Shown: positions 26,701-35,600 of the stretch, piece by piece
Layout of the letters: every line of letters starts with the position of its first letter
Numbering within the stretch: the stretch's first letter is position 1
DNA from: Spongilla lacustris
Lineage: Eukaryota > Porifera > Demospongiae > Spongillida > Spongillidae
Length of the DNA: 64,000 nt
Direction: 5' to 3'
Assembly (NCBI GenBank): GCA_949361645.1
Contig: OX442437.1
Span: 4,923,668 to 4,987,667 of the forward strand
Notes under the pieces: generated by a model
Seen by the model: the letters and a program-made list of their open reading frames with translations, nothing else
The model's database searches: none
What the model was told of the DNA's origin: nothing
Program-made: the position numbers and the translations under genes

Positions 26701-29461
26701 TGGGAACCATTGCAAGCATTCAAATCACTTGATGTGGTAGGAGATGAGTATGGCTGGTCATAGCACTTCACAAAACCATTCAAGAGTAGTGAGTTCTCAG
26801 AATAATTATGCAATACTCCACAGGATTGAACTGTATGGAGAATGATAGAATAATTATTGAACAAGGCCCAATTTAATCAAATGACATATACATGCCTAAC
26901 ATGATTAAGCCTGTAAAATCTTATCAAATGTTGCACACAGGTGCACACTGGGAGCACAGAAATGGCACATAAGAGTTAAAAATAATAATTAAAAACAAAA
27001 GTTTCCTCATGGAACTACCTCTGCTAAGGTGTATTTGTACCTTGTTAGTAGTTAGCTGAGGTAATAGTGTTCCTGATTTTGGGGAGTGTGAGTGCTAACT
27101 AATGAAATGTGATGTGCTATATATTGTTATCCTGAATGATTAGACCTGGCATCCACGAAAGACAGCTCATTAAAGTAGTTCATTGTAAATTTAGAATCTG
27201 CAAGTTATAAATCACATTCAAATTAAGGATACATCTCCTAAAAATAAATAAATAAAACAGGTTCATGGTATGGATAAACCACATATCAATGTACATGATA
27301 ACATTTTTCTTGGCATTAAAGACTTTAACCATCAGTTGGATCCCCAGACAAGACACCATGTTTTCTTTACTCAAAAAAATGTTTTTGGCTTGCCAAGTGC
27401 CAGTTCATCGTTTTAAACATTTTTATTAACTAATTTCTTTGAACTATAAGGTACTCTAAAGTTTAGGTACATGCATCTTTAACTTATGTCATGTGTATGT
27501 TCCTGCTGCCATACATACATATTTACAGAAGGGTGAGCTTAAAAATGATGGAAAATAAGAAGCCCTGAGTTTGATGAACCCAAATAAAGGAATTTAATGC
27601 ATATCAAATATCTAGGATTGCAATTCAAGTGGCAAAAATCGTTTCCAAATGGATTATCTCGCAAAAGCAATTGAACAACTTGACAGAAATTACTTTGCTT
27701 CAAAAAACATGTTCTTCCCCCTCATGCAAGGTTATAAGGTTAAAAACTCACATTCATGTATATATCTAAAGAGATGTTCTAATTGCTCCAAATCTGGTGT
27801 ATATAAGGAAGGTTCTGTTTGTATAGATCAATTGCAATGAGACTTTGTGGTTTAGTGATGTATTGCAGGTTCAAAAAATGTTCAGAGTTACCAATTTTGG
27901 AATTACCTGTTTTGTTTCTGAACAATTCAATTGGAAAAGATCTCCCACATACCTCCTGCTGCTATAACTTGTGGAACATTTATTACACTTGGTTATGTGT
28001 AGGGGGCAGGAAGTTAAAGAATGCACTGTCACTTAATTGGGGCATAGTGACAGGTTGATTGGTTGGCAGTCCAATTTCTCAAAAACCATCAGGATAACAA
28101 AGGTTTTAGTGAAGCATATTAAGTTGGATAACAGTGTTGCATGCTCACTTCATAGGTGACTGTGCCTAGCAATATAATTAGCTAGTGCCCTCACTGGAAT
28201 TTTACATGTATATGTGAACTCATGCAGTACAGCAATTATGTTACCAGTAGAACTTGGTATTAAAATGTTCCTTTTGAGTAAATGATCTTTGTTCAATGTA
28301 CATTTGCTTTCATGTTTATAGTGAATTTAGACAAATGTTACCTTGATTCATCTTACATTGATTTATCTGAAACACCCACTGCCCACCTATTCCAACATTA
28401 CTCATTTGAGTAATGTTAAGAATATTTGGTGTTTGTGATCCTGGAACATTCACATAGTTTATGTTGTCTCCAGCATTGAACCCAACCTGTGCTCCAGAAG
28501 ATGGCCACTGTATCAAACCATCCGCATACAGGAATATTGCATAGGATCTGATATTGTCAGTCACCAGGATACACTGAAATGTGTTGGTCTGCGGATGGGA
28601 TTGAGTGGAACTATTATAAAAAAGGCAGATAACTGACCCATACATGAATTCTGCACAAATGACATTTGATACAATATCAATTGTTGTGTAATAGTACCTT
28701 ATCAGTTCCCTTGGAAAAATACCCAACGTGATCCCAGGTTGCAATAAATAGCCACTGAGGACTGATGGTGGCCCCAGTCAAAGGTTGTAAGTCATTTGCT
28801 GCTTTTGCTAGAAGTGTTGTATCTTGTGTACTTCTGTACCACACACTACCAGTACCTCTGGTGTCAACATCAGCCTGATAAGGTGCTACCACTGGATAGT
28901 TGGGGATAGGAAATACTGTTGGTGAGAATACAGACCATGCCAGGCCAAAGGATAAGTCGCCATTGTTGTTCACCTGAGGTAATATACAATGGTTTACACG
29001 ATTATAGATGCATTCTGCCAATTCTTACAAACAGCTCTTACAACATACAACAAATTATAACATATGGTTTCGGCAGGCAATAGCAATGTTGCAAGTAATA
29101 TTATTTTTCACATATTAAAAATCTTCCCGCAACAAAACTGCACCAATATATTTGAAACGTTTTATCTTTATATGGCAGAGTTACATATCACAGCTCTGCA
29201 CACTGTGCTATCACCAAATGTGGGGTAGAGGTGGTAGTTGGTCATGCAGGATAAACTCACAAAAATTGTAGAATAATTAGCTCCATAGAACTCAAATGGA
29301 GCTGGCAATGTGATGTTAGGAGATGATCCATCATCATTTGGAGGAAGCACACTATCACCAGCAGCTGATCCATATGAATAAAATGAGCTCAATGGGACTG
29401 CAGTTCCAGAAGGCACACTCAGTAGCAACAACAGCACAGCAGCACCCACCAAGGTCAGCAT
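9937..29461 (-). CDS. Adhesion G-protein-coupled receptor: NIDO-EGF(12)-Ig-GAIN-7TM
   Basis: A single large surface receptor can be assembled from 29 coding exons whose phases all agree (5,424 nt, 1,807 codons plus stop). The order is signal peptide, NIDO domain, a Cys/Trp module, 12 calcium-binding-type EGF modules, one Ig domain, a SEA-like segment, a hormone-receptor-like Cys/Trp motif, GAIN with GPS, seven membrane helices and a Ser/Glu/Lys-rich tail. Coding exons: 29261-29461, 28698-28973, 28357-28588, 26348-26830; EGF exons between 19653 and 17237; then 13620-13886, 13501-13565, 13385-13452, 13000-13145, 12718-12941, 12577-12701, 12006-12447, 11755-11949, 11591-11703, 11201-11463, 10836-10902 and 9937-10714. 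Membership of the adhesion class rests on the 7TM motifs and the GAIN layout. Ligand and G protein are unknown. The risk in my model is the link across the 6.7-kb intron between 26348 and 19653, which holds decayed EGF exons and mobile elements. Confidence 0.8.
11755..13145 (-). CDS. Receptor hormone-receptor-like motif, GAIN domain and GPS
   Basis: Exons 13000-13145, 12718-12941, 12577-12701, 12006-12447 and 11755-11949. The second holds [23 protein letters not shown] and GGQWEPVV, a Cys/Trp pattern like the HRM of class B receptors. The helical GAIN A part follows ([15 protein letters not shown]), then the beta-rich GAIN B part with many N-glycosylation sequons (NETT, NTTI, NSTANTT). The last exon carries [16 protein letters not shown] and the GPS position. 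Instead of the usual Cys-x-Cys-x-His-Leu-Thr/Ser it reads [13 protein letters not shown]. The acceptor for 13145 was chosen because it restores phase ([10 protein letters not shown]). Confidence 0.8.
13385..13886 (-). CDS. Receptor Ig domain and SEA-like segment
   Basis: Exon 13620-13886 encodes an I-set-type Ig domain: [20 protein letters not shown], then [17 protein letters not shown], and [20 protein letters not shown] with the D-x-G-x-Y-x-C motif. The acceptor giving AAAQCEMAP (13887/13886) is the one that matches the phase-1 end of the last EGF exon. Two short exons follow (13501-13565 and 13385-13452): [20 protein letters not shown] and [20 protein letters not shown]. Their pattern of a strand and helix spaced before GAIN resembles a SEA module, but this is weak. 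Ig-plus-SEA before GAIN is known from the vertebrate ADGRF5 group. Confidence 0.75.
14160..14720 (+). pseudogene. LINE remnant (Cys/His knuckle and C2H2 finger) in a receptor intron
   Basis: Broken frames read [18 protein letters not shown] and [18 protein letters not shown], the C-terminal Cys/His region common to a family of animal non-LTR retrotransposons. Further on, [19 protein letters not shown] forms a C2H2 finger. Frameshifts and stops separate the parts. It lies antisense to the receptor, between its Ig and last EGF exons. Confidence 0.6.
15149..16804. mobile_element. Palindrome of palindromes (foldback element)
   Basis: 15149-15970 and 15983-16804 are both 822 bp, and each is itself a near-perfect inverted repeat with about 385-bp arms. 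Each starts GGGAAAGTTTACGAGAAAAG and ends with its complement. Their short asymmetric centres (around 15540-15590 and 16365-16415) are reverse complements of each other, so the second unit is the first turned round. The two are joined by (AT)6 at 15971-15982. The outside is flanked by AATT, apparently a 4-bp target duplication. It sits inside the stem of another hairpin element. No transposase is encoded; open frames inside are mirror artefacts. Confidence 0.85.
16805..17195. mobile_element. Right part of the hairpin element that hosts the palindrome
   Basis: 16805-16880 holds the stem-loop AATTATTCCTATATTTAGC...GCTAAATATAGGAATAATT; its left outer stem (GGATACAATAATT) is on the far side of the palindrome at about 15135-15148. 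Onward sequence (ATTGTATCTCCAATTCCTTG, then ACTTTCTCAAGGAGAATG) matches 20895-20985, and 16985-17195 is copy 2 of the dispersed repeat. The arrangement is shared with the element at 20.5-23.2 kb. Confidence 0.6.
17237..19653 (-). CDS. Receptor EGF array: 12 single-exon calcium-binding EGF modules
   Basis: Each exon is 123 nt (126 in the last), phase 1-1, and encodes one module with six cysteines and the calcium-binding start D-V/I-D-E-C. A typical one is [20 protein letters not shown] followed by a GSY-V/M-CSC core. Exons (low-high): 17237-17362, 17468-17590, 17661-17783, 17850-17972, 18039-18161, 18232-18354, 18448-18570, 18664-18786, 18880-19002, 19096-19218, 19324-19446 and 19531-19653. 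All have ACAG acceptors and GTAAG/GTGAG donors. The 126-nt exon has CSRCSP, which shifts the cysteine spacing. Exon symmetry means any number can be skipped without a frameshift. The array forms the stalk between the NIDO head and the Ig/GAIN region. Confidence 0.9.
18448..19311. repeat. 216-bp tandem exon-intron repeat, four copies
   Basis: Exons starting at 18448, 18664, 18880 and 19096 are spaced exactly 216 bp apart. Exon and intron are almost identical in all four (one TTAACAATC/TTAAAAATC difference seen). Each unit is a 123-nt EGF exon plus a 93-nt intron containing ACATGTACATGTACATATAC. The preceding exon (18232) has the same spacing but more divergence. A second duplication at 17850 and 18039 has a 189-bp period. 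This is recent amplification by unequal crossing-over. Confidence 0.9.
19745..19780 (-). pseudogene. Truncated EGF exon
   Basis: From 19751 the sequence matches the 3' end of the EGF exons (CCACACAAGCAGTATGGTCTGAAG on plus, shortened: donor side plus the last ~25 coding bases) and then stops matching at about 19774. The rest of the exon is gone. This is the breakpoint of an intronic rearrangement. Confidence 0.7.
19830..20115. repeat. Diverged copy of intron sequence 26875-27210
   Basis: Shared ordered landmarks include CATATACGTGCCTAACATG / CATATACATGCCTAACATG, GCACATAAGA-TTAAAA, GAATGATTAGACC and TTAGAATCTGCAA-TTAT. Both copies lie on the same strand within receptor introns, so part of the gene was duplicated internally. 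Confidence 0.65.
20285..20405 (-). mobile_element. LINE 3'-end fragment
   Basis: It matches the 3' end of the LINE at 31958-32090 (CTCACCAAAT-CAGGTTGA, then ATGGCAAGAC-GGAGG-AAGCATTTTAAATGA) with scattered differences. It is a short 5'-truncated copy. Confidence 0.65.
20733..20985. repeat. Hairpin repeat
   Basis: Arms of about 110 bp (ACATTCTCTCCAAGAAAGTTA... and its complement, then GGAGATACGATAAGCACAATC and complement) flank a loop near 20855. The loop region is the reverse complement of the loop at 16815-16860, so the two hairpins belong to one family. Confidence 0.75.
21290..22325 (+). pseudogene. Degenerate hAT transposase in a receptor intron
   Basis: Frames broken by stops read [19 protein letters not shown] and [14 protein letters not shown], the start of the hAT RNase-H-like core. 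Much later comes [20 protein letters not shown], the C-terminal hAT dimerisation motif. The order and spacing are right for a hAT transposase of about 350 residues. Many stops and frameshifts show it is long dead. It is antisense to the receptor and lies in the intron between the Cys/Trp module and the EGF array. The hairpin at 20733-20985 may be part of the same element. Confidence 0.75.
23252..23377 (-). pseudogene. Decayed EGF exon with a broken donor and lost cysteine
   Basis: It matches the receptor EGF exons over 126 nt ([12 protein letters not shown]...[15 protein letters not shown]), but the third-position cysteine is histidine (GHNHIC). The splice donor GGTAAG has become GTTAAG. It lies between the hAT remnant and the LTR element. 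It is probably skipped; its symmetric phase makes skipping harmless. Confidence 0.75.
23566..23662 (-). pseudogene. EGF exon remnant with internal deletion
   Basis: Both ends match EGF exons (CTTACCCACAAATATCTTG and GAATGCATTTGTCTATGTCT on plus), but about 40 internal bases, including the central cysteines, are missing. It lies just outside the LTR retrotransposon's left end. Confidence 0.6.
23682..23819 (+). repeat. 5' LTR
   Basis: 138 bp, from TGTAGTAGTGGACATTG to CGGTAACGCTACA. The partner is 25864-26000. Confidence 0.92.
23853..24042 (+). pseudogene. Gag N-terminal fragment
   Basis: ATG at 23853 opens a frame with [20 protein letters not shown] and [16 protein letters not shown], the usual start of a gypsy-type gag (the W-x-x-W-x-x-R-F pattern). 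It ends at a stop right where RNase H sequence begins, which marks the deletion junction. Confidence 0.75.
24044..25843 (+). pseudogene. RNase H and integrase remnants
   Basis: 24060-24375 encodes the gypsy RNase H ([49 protein letters not shown]) with a frameshift near 24235. 24640-24755 is the integrase zinc region, its histidines lost, ending [10 protein letters not shown]. 24770-25180 is the catalytic core with aspartates in LTVDYYSRF and VISDNGPQF. The glutamate ([17 protein letters not shown]) is in another frame after a shift near 25097. The C-terminal part runs to about 25843, past an in-frame TGA at 25529. Several independent lesions make it non-functional. Confidence 0.85.
25864..26000 (+). 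repeat. 3' LTR
   Basis: 137 bp, differing from the 5' LTR at one G/A position (GCGCGGGG vs GCACGGGG) and in a G7/G6 run. It is followed by the CAAAT target duplication. Confidence 0.92.
26348..26830 (-). CDS. Receptor exon 4: Cys/Trp-rich extracellular module
   Basis: A single 483-nt exon in phase 1 at both ends encodes about 161 residues. It runs from [20 protein letters not shown], through [11 protein letters not shown] and [10 protein letters not shown], to [17 protein letters not shown] and DPTWRKVMY, ending CFQG at the donor. The GGWRAG...LN...WRKVMY pattern recurs, from memory, in many secreted proteins of early animals, but I cannot name a curated domain. Phase 1-1 symmetry would let it be shuffled or skipped along with the EGF exons. 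It lies directly downstream of NIDO and upstream of the EGF array. Confidence 0.6.
28357..29461 (-). CDS. Receptor exons 1-3: signal peptide and NIDO domain
   Basis: Start ATG is 29461-29459, preceded by a splice acceptor, so an upstream 5'UTR exon is likely. Residues 1-20 ([20 protein letters not shown]) form a signal peptide. [18 protein letters not shown] begins a NIDO domain, the extracellular module of nidogen and alpha-tectorin. It continues through [37 protein letters not shown] and [18 protein letters not shown] to GGQWVFQIN. These are the expected NIDO landmarks in order over about 230 residues and three exons (29261-29461, 28698-28973, 28357-28588). NIDO domains usually act in matrix contact. 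One on a 7TM receptor suggests matrix sensing (inference). Confidence 0.85.
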
Positions 29462-31900
29462 TGTTATGAATCTGCATGCATGCAAGCACATTCCAGTGTA
29501 ACATTAGTTATGTTAATGCAAAATCACAGTGGTGATGTAGACCATCAAAATACATGTATAAAGTATGGAAGAAGTAGATTTATATTTGAAAGGCTGCTGC
29601 AATAATGCACGATACAAGAAGGATTGGCAGCGTAGATTGCCAAAGTGCACTGCAATATAACTTTATAGCAATATTGAGGGGGGGGGGGGGGGGGGGGGGG
29701 GCAAAAAACAAAGTGGAAGACACCACCCCCCAACTATGAAGAGCTCAAAATATGCTATTATTTTTTTTCAGGAAGGTCTAGGTAAAAAAGTTATGAAGTA
29801 TGAAAGTTAGGGGGGGGGGAGGGAGGGGGGGGGGGGGGTCTTTGCCAATAGGAATTTACATCACTTTTCTGACTTTAAAAAATGCACTTTAGCTTGCACT
29901 ACAGCAACAAAATGATGGAATCATATCGATTGTAGTGTTGATGGGTGTCTAATTTGTGCTAAGATAGGGCTTAAATAAGTTTTTTTTTAAATAAGTGTTA
30001 AGAAGTGCAAATTATATAGAGCTGAATTTTGTATATCTGTTTTTATCTGTGTGAAAATTGCATTTTCGCAATTGTGGTCACTTCTTTAATAATGATTGAA
30101 TTGGCCAGTTTTTAGTCCTTGAGCACTAGTATAGTGTAAACCTAGCTTGCATGTACATGTGCATGCAGTATATAAAATTATAAATGTATTTTTATATTAC
30201 CATGCTATGGGCCTTCCACTCAAAAGGAATACATGTTAGTGGTGTTTATCCATCACTGGTTTGCACTGATAGAAAAAGGATGGTGGTGGGTGGGTGCCAA
30301 TTGTGTCCAGGGAGGTGTTCATAAGGAATTTGGAGTGCAAATCCTCTGCAAACTGTCAGCAGTTATATGTTTTCCTCTTCTTTTTGGCTTTATCCTCCAC
30401 TAAGAAGCGGCCACACACTCTGCATCGCTCTTCGACTTACTTTGCGTGTATCTCCATTCTTAAATACTAAAATTATTCATAAAAACCCCTTCCTTATTCT
30501 GGGGTTAAAAAAAAATGCGGCTCTTTATGAGCGATCTGTATATACTCTCCTATGTGTGCTGATCATTATGTCACTCGCTTACTGATTTCTACGGGTTGGT
30601 TCATCCACAAAGACCGCTCAAGTACACCCCGTCTTTTCCCGCCAAAGTTGCATTGATGCGAAAACGGGCTGCGGAGAACCACTTATAATAAATGTAGTCC
30701 TTGGGCAATTATGGCTTATGTATAGCTGTGGTGGAGTGTTTTTTCTCTCCTCGGAATGTCATAAGACGAGTATGATATGTCTCTCACAAAAAAAAAAAAT
30801 CGTATGATGAGATGCGGCTAGAATTTCTTTGGTGGCTAATACTAAATTACGGTATCGATTTATTATCCAACCTACATGGGCCGGATATAAAGCCGGTTAC
30901 ATGTAACCTGCTTTAAAGCTAGTCAATGAATAATTAATCACTTGCCGTATATACGCATATGATTCGCTGTAAGTAGTCGTGTGTTTTTTTTTTTGGCTTT
31001 AATCCAAATGGAGAAAAAAGACAGAGAAAGTGAACTCACTGCCTATCTTCCAGAGAAGTTTCCTTCCTCCAGTCGAGGAACAAGCACGATCTTGGACCAT
31101 AAAGGTTTCAGAGAAAAGATCAAAGGATCCTTCATCGGTTGACAGAAACCTGCGCTTTTTCATAAAGAAGCATAACTTCAAGATCCTTAATCTCTCGAGT
31201 CTAGGACAGCAGTACTAGCTAAACATCAGGTATATGTCGCTTGCTAGTCAGCGTACATGGTTCAGTAGTGACAATTTGTTGCCGGTATTTTCATACAGAT
31301 TTCAGAATACCTTAAAAATCCAAATGAGTATGGTCTTTTCATCAACACACATGTCTCTGTTTGGCTTGATTCTCGTAGTTATGACAAAATGCCTCCACTT
31401 CAGCAAGTTTTCGATTTCATCTTTGTAACTGAGAGAGAAGTTTACAAAATAGTTTGATACCTATATGTCCCATCATTATATTATTGTCAGTTATTTGGAT
31501 CATTGCTCAAGTACTGGAGCATGCACATCTGGCCTTCAACTTTGTCTATTGTGCATATGTTTGATAAGCAATACCTTCCATGACTCTGACTGGTTCTTGC
31601 CACAAAAAGAGAAGCTAGTACATGAATCAGAACGAAGACCCAGATCTACTTCTATATATGTGCCACAACTTGACAATGCCGCCACTAATGACACAGGATG
31701 CTCTGATAGGTTATGGCTGGTGTGTGCTGAGGTGCAGTTGTATGAGACAGATAGGTAAAGCAGGTAGCATTAATTTTACTGTGCATGCATGGTGCTTATA
31801 TTATTATTATTATTGAGTAATAATAATTATTTGTATACATAATTATATTACAATGCAGAATATCTAGTAAACAGAATATGTAATAAACACAACACTTAAA
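29462..31900. other. Intergenic region upstream of the receptor
   Basis: I see no assured gene. It contains two G tracts (29678-29701 and 29811-29838). Coding-like but broken sequence runs on plus at about 31010-31760: EKKDRESELTAYLPEKFPSS, then after an acceptor near 31298, YLKNPNEYGLFINTHVSVWL. That could be exons of an unknown decayed element. The receptor's promoter and 5'UTR exon should lie in the first part. Confidence 0.5.
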
Positions 31901-32726
31901 TCACACTACAGTTAATTAAACTTTAAGATGGGAGCCACCTGGAGAGGATCGCTGTTGCATTCGCTCTCACCAAATGCAGGTTGAGCCTACTGTACAGCTC
32001 AGACAGCACAGCTGATTTTGTTTTGCCCGATGTAATGGCAAGACGGGAGGCAAGCATTTTAAATGAATCTATGGCTTCTTTTCCCCAAGCACCATACGAC
32101 TCTGCAACCAGAGGTATACAACACCACCCCAAGGCATTGCATTTGGGGTCATTTTCCATGTGTTTGCGCTCTTCAGTGGACAACGCAGCTGCCCCAGCTG
32201 ACAATCCCGCTACTGATAAAACGTTAGGATTTAGCGGTGATGTCACTGAGATATCAAAGGCAGCTGGTTTACCAAGGGCCCAATTGGGTAGCAAAATGTC
32301 TGCGGGGCGTGAGTGGTCATGGTCTGAAGTAAGGTTGCTACCCATCTCCACCTTCACACTCAAGTGGGCTCTACGGCAAGTCTCCACCAACACATTGCGC
32401 AGATGGTTGTGACGGATGACCACGTCTCCTCCTTTTTTGCATGTTGTGGCATGGTGACCAAGGGGATCTAATGTGCTGTTTGGGCATAGGGCACACTGGG
32501 AACCATTAGAGGTGTCCAAACCAAGCCACCACTTGACAGCTACCTGGAATACTGAAGGCTCAAGATGAAGGCCGAGACCTTCAGAAGGGACTACAGACAG
32601 CCATGAAGCAGCATGTGGGGATGAGACAGACAACAGACGAGCCTTATCAGCAATTATTATTATTATTATTATTATTACAATACATATTACTAATAAACTA
32701 TGTATGTACTGTATGTACAGTTCCAC
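31800..32726 (-). pseudogene. 5'-truncated LINE: C-terminal zinc knuckle and REL endonuclease
   Basis: The minus-strand frame from about 32655 to its stop at 31923 reads CALCPNSTLDPLGHHATTC (a Cys-Cys-His-Cys knuckle), then RPADILLPNW.LGKPAAFDIS, a restriction-like endonuclease core. It continues through KHMENDPKCNALGWCCIPL and ends LSRWLPS. From general knowledge these features mark REL-type non-LTR retrotransposons (R2/R4/HERO-like groups), whose endonuclease follows the reverse transcriptase. The reverse transcriptase is missing here by 5' truncation. The frame upstream of the knuckle is open and includes LGLHLEPSVFQVAVKWWLGL. The 3' end runs into an ATT repeat at 31799-31816. Confidence 0.75.
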
Positions 32727-32994
32727 TCTAAAGCTACACTCTTTAACCTGGAACGCATCTTCTAGACAGGATTGCCCTAGCTACTGACCTCACTAATGAA
32801 TTATTATTATTATTATTATTTATTATTACAACATGTATACACCACTTGAAAAACATGCAACTACTATTTCCTACATACACAGTCAGGATGGATGAAGCTC
32901 TCTCGCCAGGAGTGCCCTAGCAATGGACTTCACCAGATGGAGGTTAAGCCTGCCATATATGTCTGCCACCACTAATGCCTTTGGCCTGGACTGG

Positions 32995-33027
<33 letters not shown>

Positions 33028-33060
33028 GTTATTATTATTTTTATTCATATACATGTATGT
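32642..33060 (-). repeat. Serial LINE 3' tails ending in ATT microsatellites
   Basis: ATT runs lie at 32655-32678, 32800-32826 and 32998-33042. Each is followed (to the right on plus) by a short piece resembling the LINE 3' end, for example GCCCTAGCAATGGACTTCAC and CAGATGGAGGTTAAGCCTGCC against the same region of the LINE at 31940-31990. All have the same orientation. This is a stack of truncated copies, each landing in or beside the previous tail. Confidence 0.6.
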
Positions 33061-33560
33061 GCAACTACTATTACAAGTACTACCGTCTGTTCCTATAACT
33101 AATAAAAGCCTCAAACGATGCGCCCTTCACCTCCTCATCCAGTTGCTCAATACGATAGCTTGACAATGTGTTCAGGTCTAGCCCCGTCAGACGTCGGTGG
33201 TTTTAAACAATGATCCACTTGGTCTTCGAAGGCAGCCCTGGAGTACTGTTCCTCTTGCGTAGCCCTAGTCTGCGTGGAACAATCCACCCTTTTCGTGGCC
33301 ACTCCCGAGGTCAACTCCTCAGCCCTGTCACCCGTTCCCAAAGTCCAGCCATCCAGAGAGCCGCATCCTAATAGGAGCGCACCCCACACGTACATCGTGG
33401 CTTCAGCCATAGATGGCAGGTACCGTGAGGTGGCCAGCCTACACGTACCAAACTTAAAGGCAAGAGCTTTGTCCCGAGGGTAGCAAGTAGAGAGAGAGAA
33501 AAAGAGAGCACCGCTCAACCGCCCGCGCGAAAATTTATAATAATAATAATTATTATTATT
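33060..33560 (-). other. Open frame of an unrecognised element
   Basis: A GC-richer minus-strand frame runs from about 33530 to a stop at about 33083 (SLDGWTLGTGDRAEELTSG, LKPPTSDGARPEHIVKLSY, then EVKGASFEAFISYRNRR-stop). It is followed by an AT-rich 3' region and an ATT tail, and preceded by ATT repeats at 33538-33566. It differs in composition from its surroundings and looks like a retrotransposed or retroelement-derived unit. I do not recognise it. Confidence 0.4.
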
Positions 33561-33689
33561 ATTATTTGGCATATACGGCAATTCTTGAAAGTAAAGATTC
33601 TTAGCTGGTTAAATGACAGGATTATTTCCTCAAAATCAAATGGCCTTCAAAACACACTGCTAACAAGTATACTGCAAAATGTGGTTGCT

Positions 33690-34195
33690 GGAGAGGAGCT
33701 AGGAGTTTGTCCAGGTTGCATGGAGCTTGGAAACAATTGGATAACCATCTCAACTATTGGTTAATTGTTCTTATTCAAATGTCAGCATATCTGACAGCAT
33801 GTACTGCACCATTCCAGAGCCGGGTCTACTCAATATGTGCACTCCTAAAGGTCATCCGAGACTTACATCAATATATATATTTTGTTAATGTCGACAAACA
33901 GGCAAACCAAAACGACTCTGGTTTTCATGCATTGACAAACACCTGGCGGATCAAGAAATCATGCTTTGGAAGCAAAAATTGGCACAATCATTCCCTTGTT
34001 GCAGCGCTTCAACAGTGCGATGAAGAGAGCTTTCCAAAAATATTTTTCTTAGCTCCTTAAGATTGGTTGCACACACCCCATTACAAGCTGCACCTGTGAA
34101 AGGTGTTTCTCCACAGAAACTTTGCCGTCTGCGCAACTGGCTTCGATCATGTATGGGCTACACTCATATGCATGCATGAATATACATTTATAGTC
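33690..34195 (+). pseudogene. hAT transposase C-terminal remnant
   Basis: Broken frames read AALQQCDEESFPKIFF, then PITSCTCERCFSTETLPS, and in a shifted frame LRNWLRSCMGYTHMHA. This is the hAT dimerisation region of the type seen in ZNF862-like proteins (C-E-R-x-F-S followed by LRxWLRS). Stops and at least two frameshifts make it a pseudogene. Confidence 0.65.
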
Positions 34196-34404
34196 TAGCA
34201 ATTAATTTTGACACAGAATTAATACATTTTGAAAATCCACCCGAGAAAAGTAGAGTTGTCAATTTTAGAGTAAACGTAAATGTGTTTTTATCCATAAGTT
34301 AACATCCAAAATGCCCAACCCGTTTTGGTGCATCCCCCCCTTCATAAGTGCTGGGGCTGCCTCTAAGTGTATATATACATACATGTTAGGTATGTATATA
34401 TACA

Positions 34405-34530
34405 GTTTTAAAGCAGGCCGACTGGCTTTAAAGTGGGTCAGTTGCTGAATACGTTTTAAATCGGGTTGACCGGCTTTAAAACCGGTTAAACAGCTTTAAA
34501 GCCGGTCGGGTTTTTAATCGGGTCATAACA
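34405..34530. repeat. GC-flanked TTTAAA repeat cluster
   Basis: Several near-palindromic units of the form CCGGCTTTAAAGCCGG/CGGGTT repeat with small changes (GGCTTTAAAGTGGGTC, GGCTTTAAAACCGGTT, AGCTTTAAAGCCGGTC). A related cluster lies at 36618-36695 and a single unit at 30870-30925. Confidence 0.7.
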
Positions 34531-35570
34531 TATACACGTACAGAACTAACATTTTTATGTGATGCCACACATTGTTGCCCTTTCTGGACACCCATGCATG
34601 AAATAGAAATTATGTTTGTAGTGCGCATATTATCATCTGTAGCACAAAGTATGAGTCAACCCTACTGAAATCGAATTTTTAATATCACTAATCCCCTCTG
34701 TTTAGCTGAGAAAAAGAGCATCCCTTCTGTAAGTAGAAACTAAGTCCTTACTCATAAATAAAATATTGGCTGATTTTTACTTCCTTGATTTGAAAGGCTG
34801 ATAGGTTTGAAAGAAAAGGGCAAATTTTCGTTTTATCGTTCAGTTAATTAAAAATTCAGCTGAATTCTTTGTGTCAATCCCAAGTTCCAATACATTAATC
34901 TAAACTTAGTATGCAGTTATGGCAAGATATGGCTTGGTGCACCTTACTGCATACTTTTCAGAATTACGCACCATTTTGAAATTGTCGAATTTAATTTGCA
35001 ACAAATTTCAAACTCACATAACTTATATGTGCTTTAGAATAACTGTTGTGGAGCATTTGGACTTTCAGAAACAGTTTTTAAAACAAGAGGGTTCTCAGCA
35101 TAACATCGTACTCACCATCTTAACAGTGTCCAATATAAATGTATATCAAGTTAAACTGATGGTGTAAACCCTATGTACGCCGGCTCGATGTCTTATTACG
35201 TTATATTTGTACACGTAAACGTTGTATAAATTAGATGTAGATCGTGAAACACTCCAAACACATAGAATATGCCTAACACAGATTGTAGATTAAGTTAATC
35301 AATTAAAATAATTTATAATTGCTCTAACCAATTCATTTTCTGAATGGGTAAACTTTTTGAAAACTAATAACTGAAAAACCGTCGCGTAGCTAAAAAGTAA
35401 ACAGTTTTTTTTTAAGGAGTGATTGAGTGCCACATATTTGCTTTGCAGAAAGGGATGTCTAATTTGTTAGATACTGCTTACTATCAAGAGTTACTAATTT
35501 ACCTCAAGCTGTAAAATCCCAGCCACAGCCTTTACTGGATTCTGTCCTATACCTTTACATATGGTTCAAT
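34531..35570. other. Region without a recognisable feature
   Basis: This kilobase is AT-rich with only short frames and no domain, repeat or RNA that I can support. Confidence 0.6.
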
Positions 35571-35600
35571 AGGATTGTATGTATGTGATAGTACTCAGAT

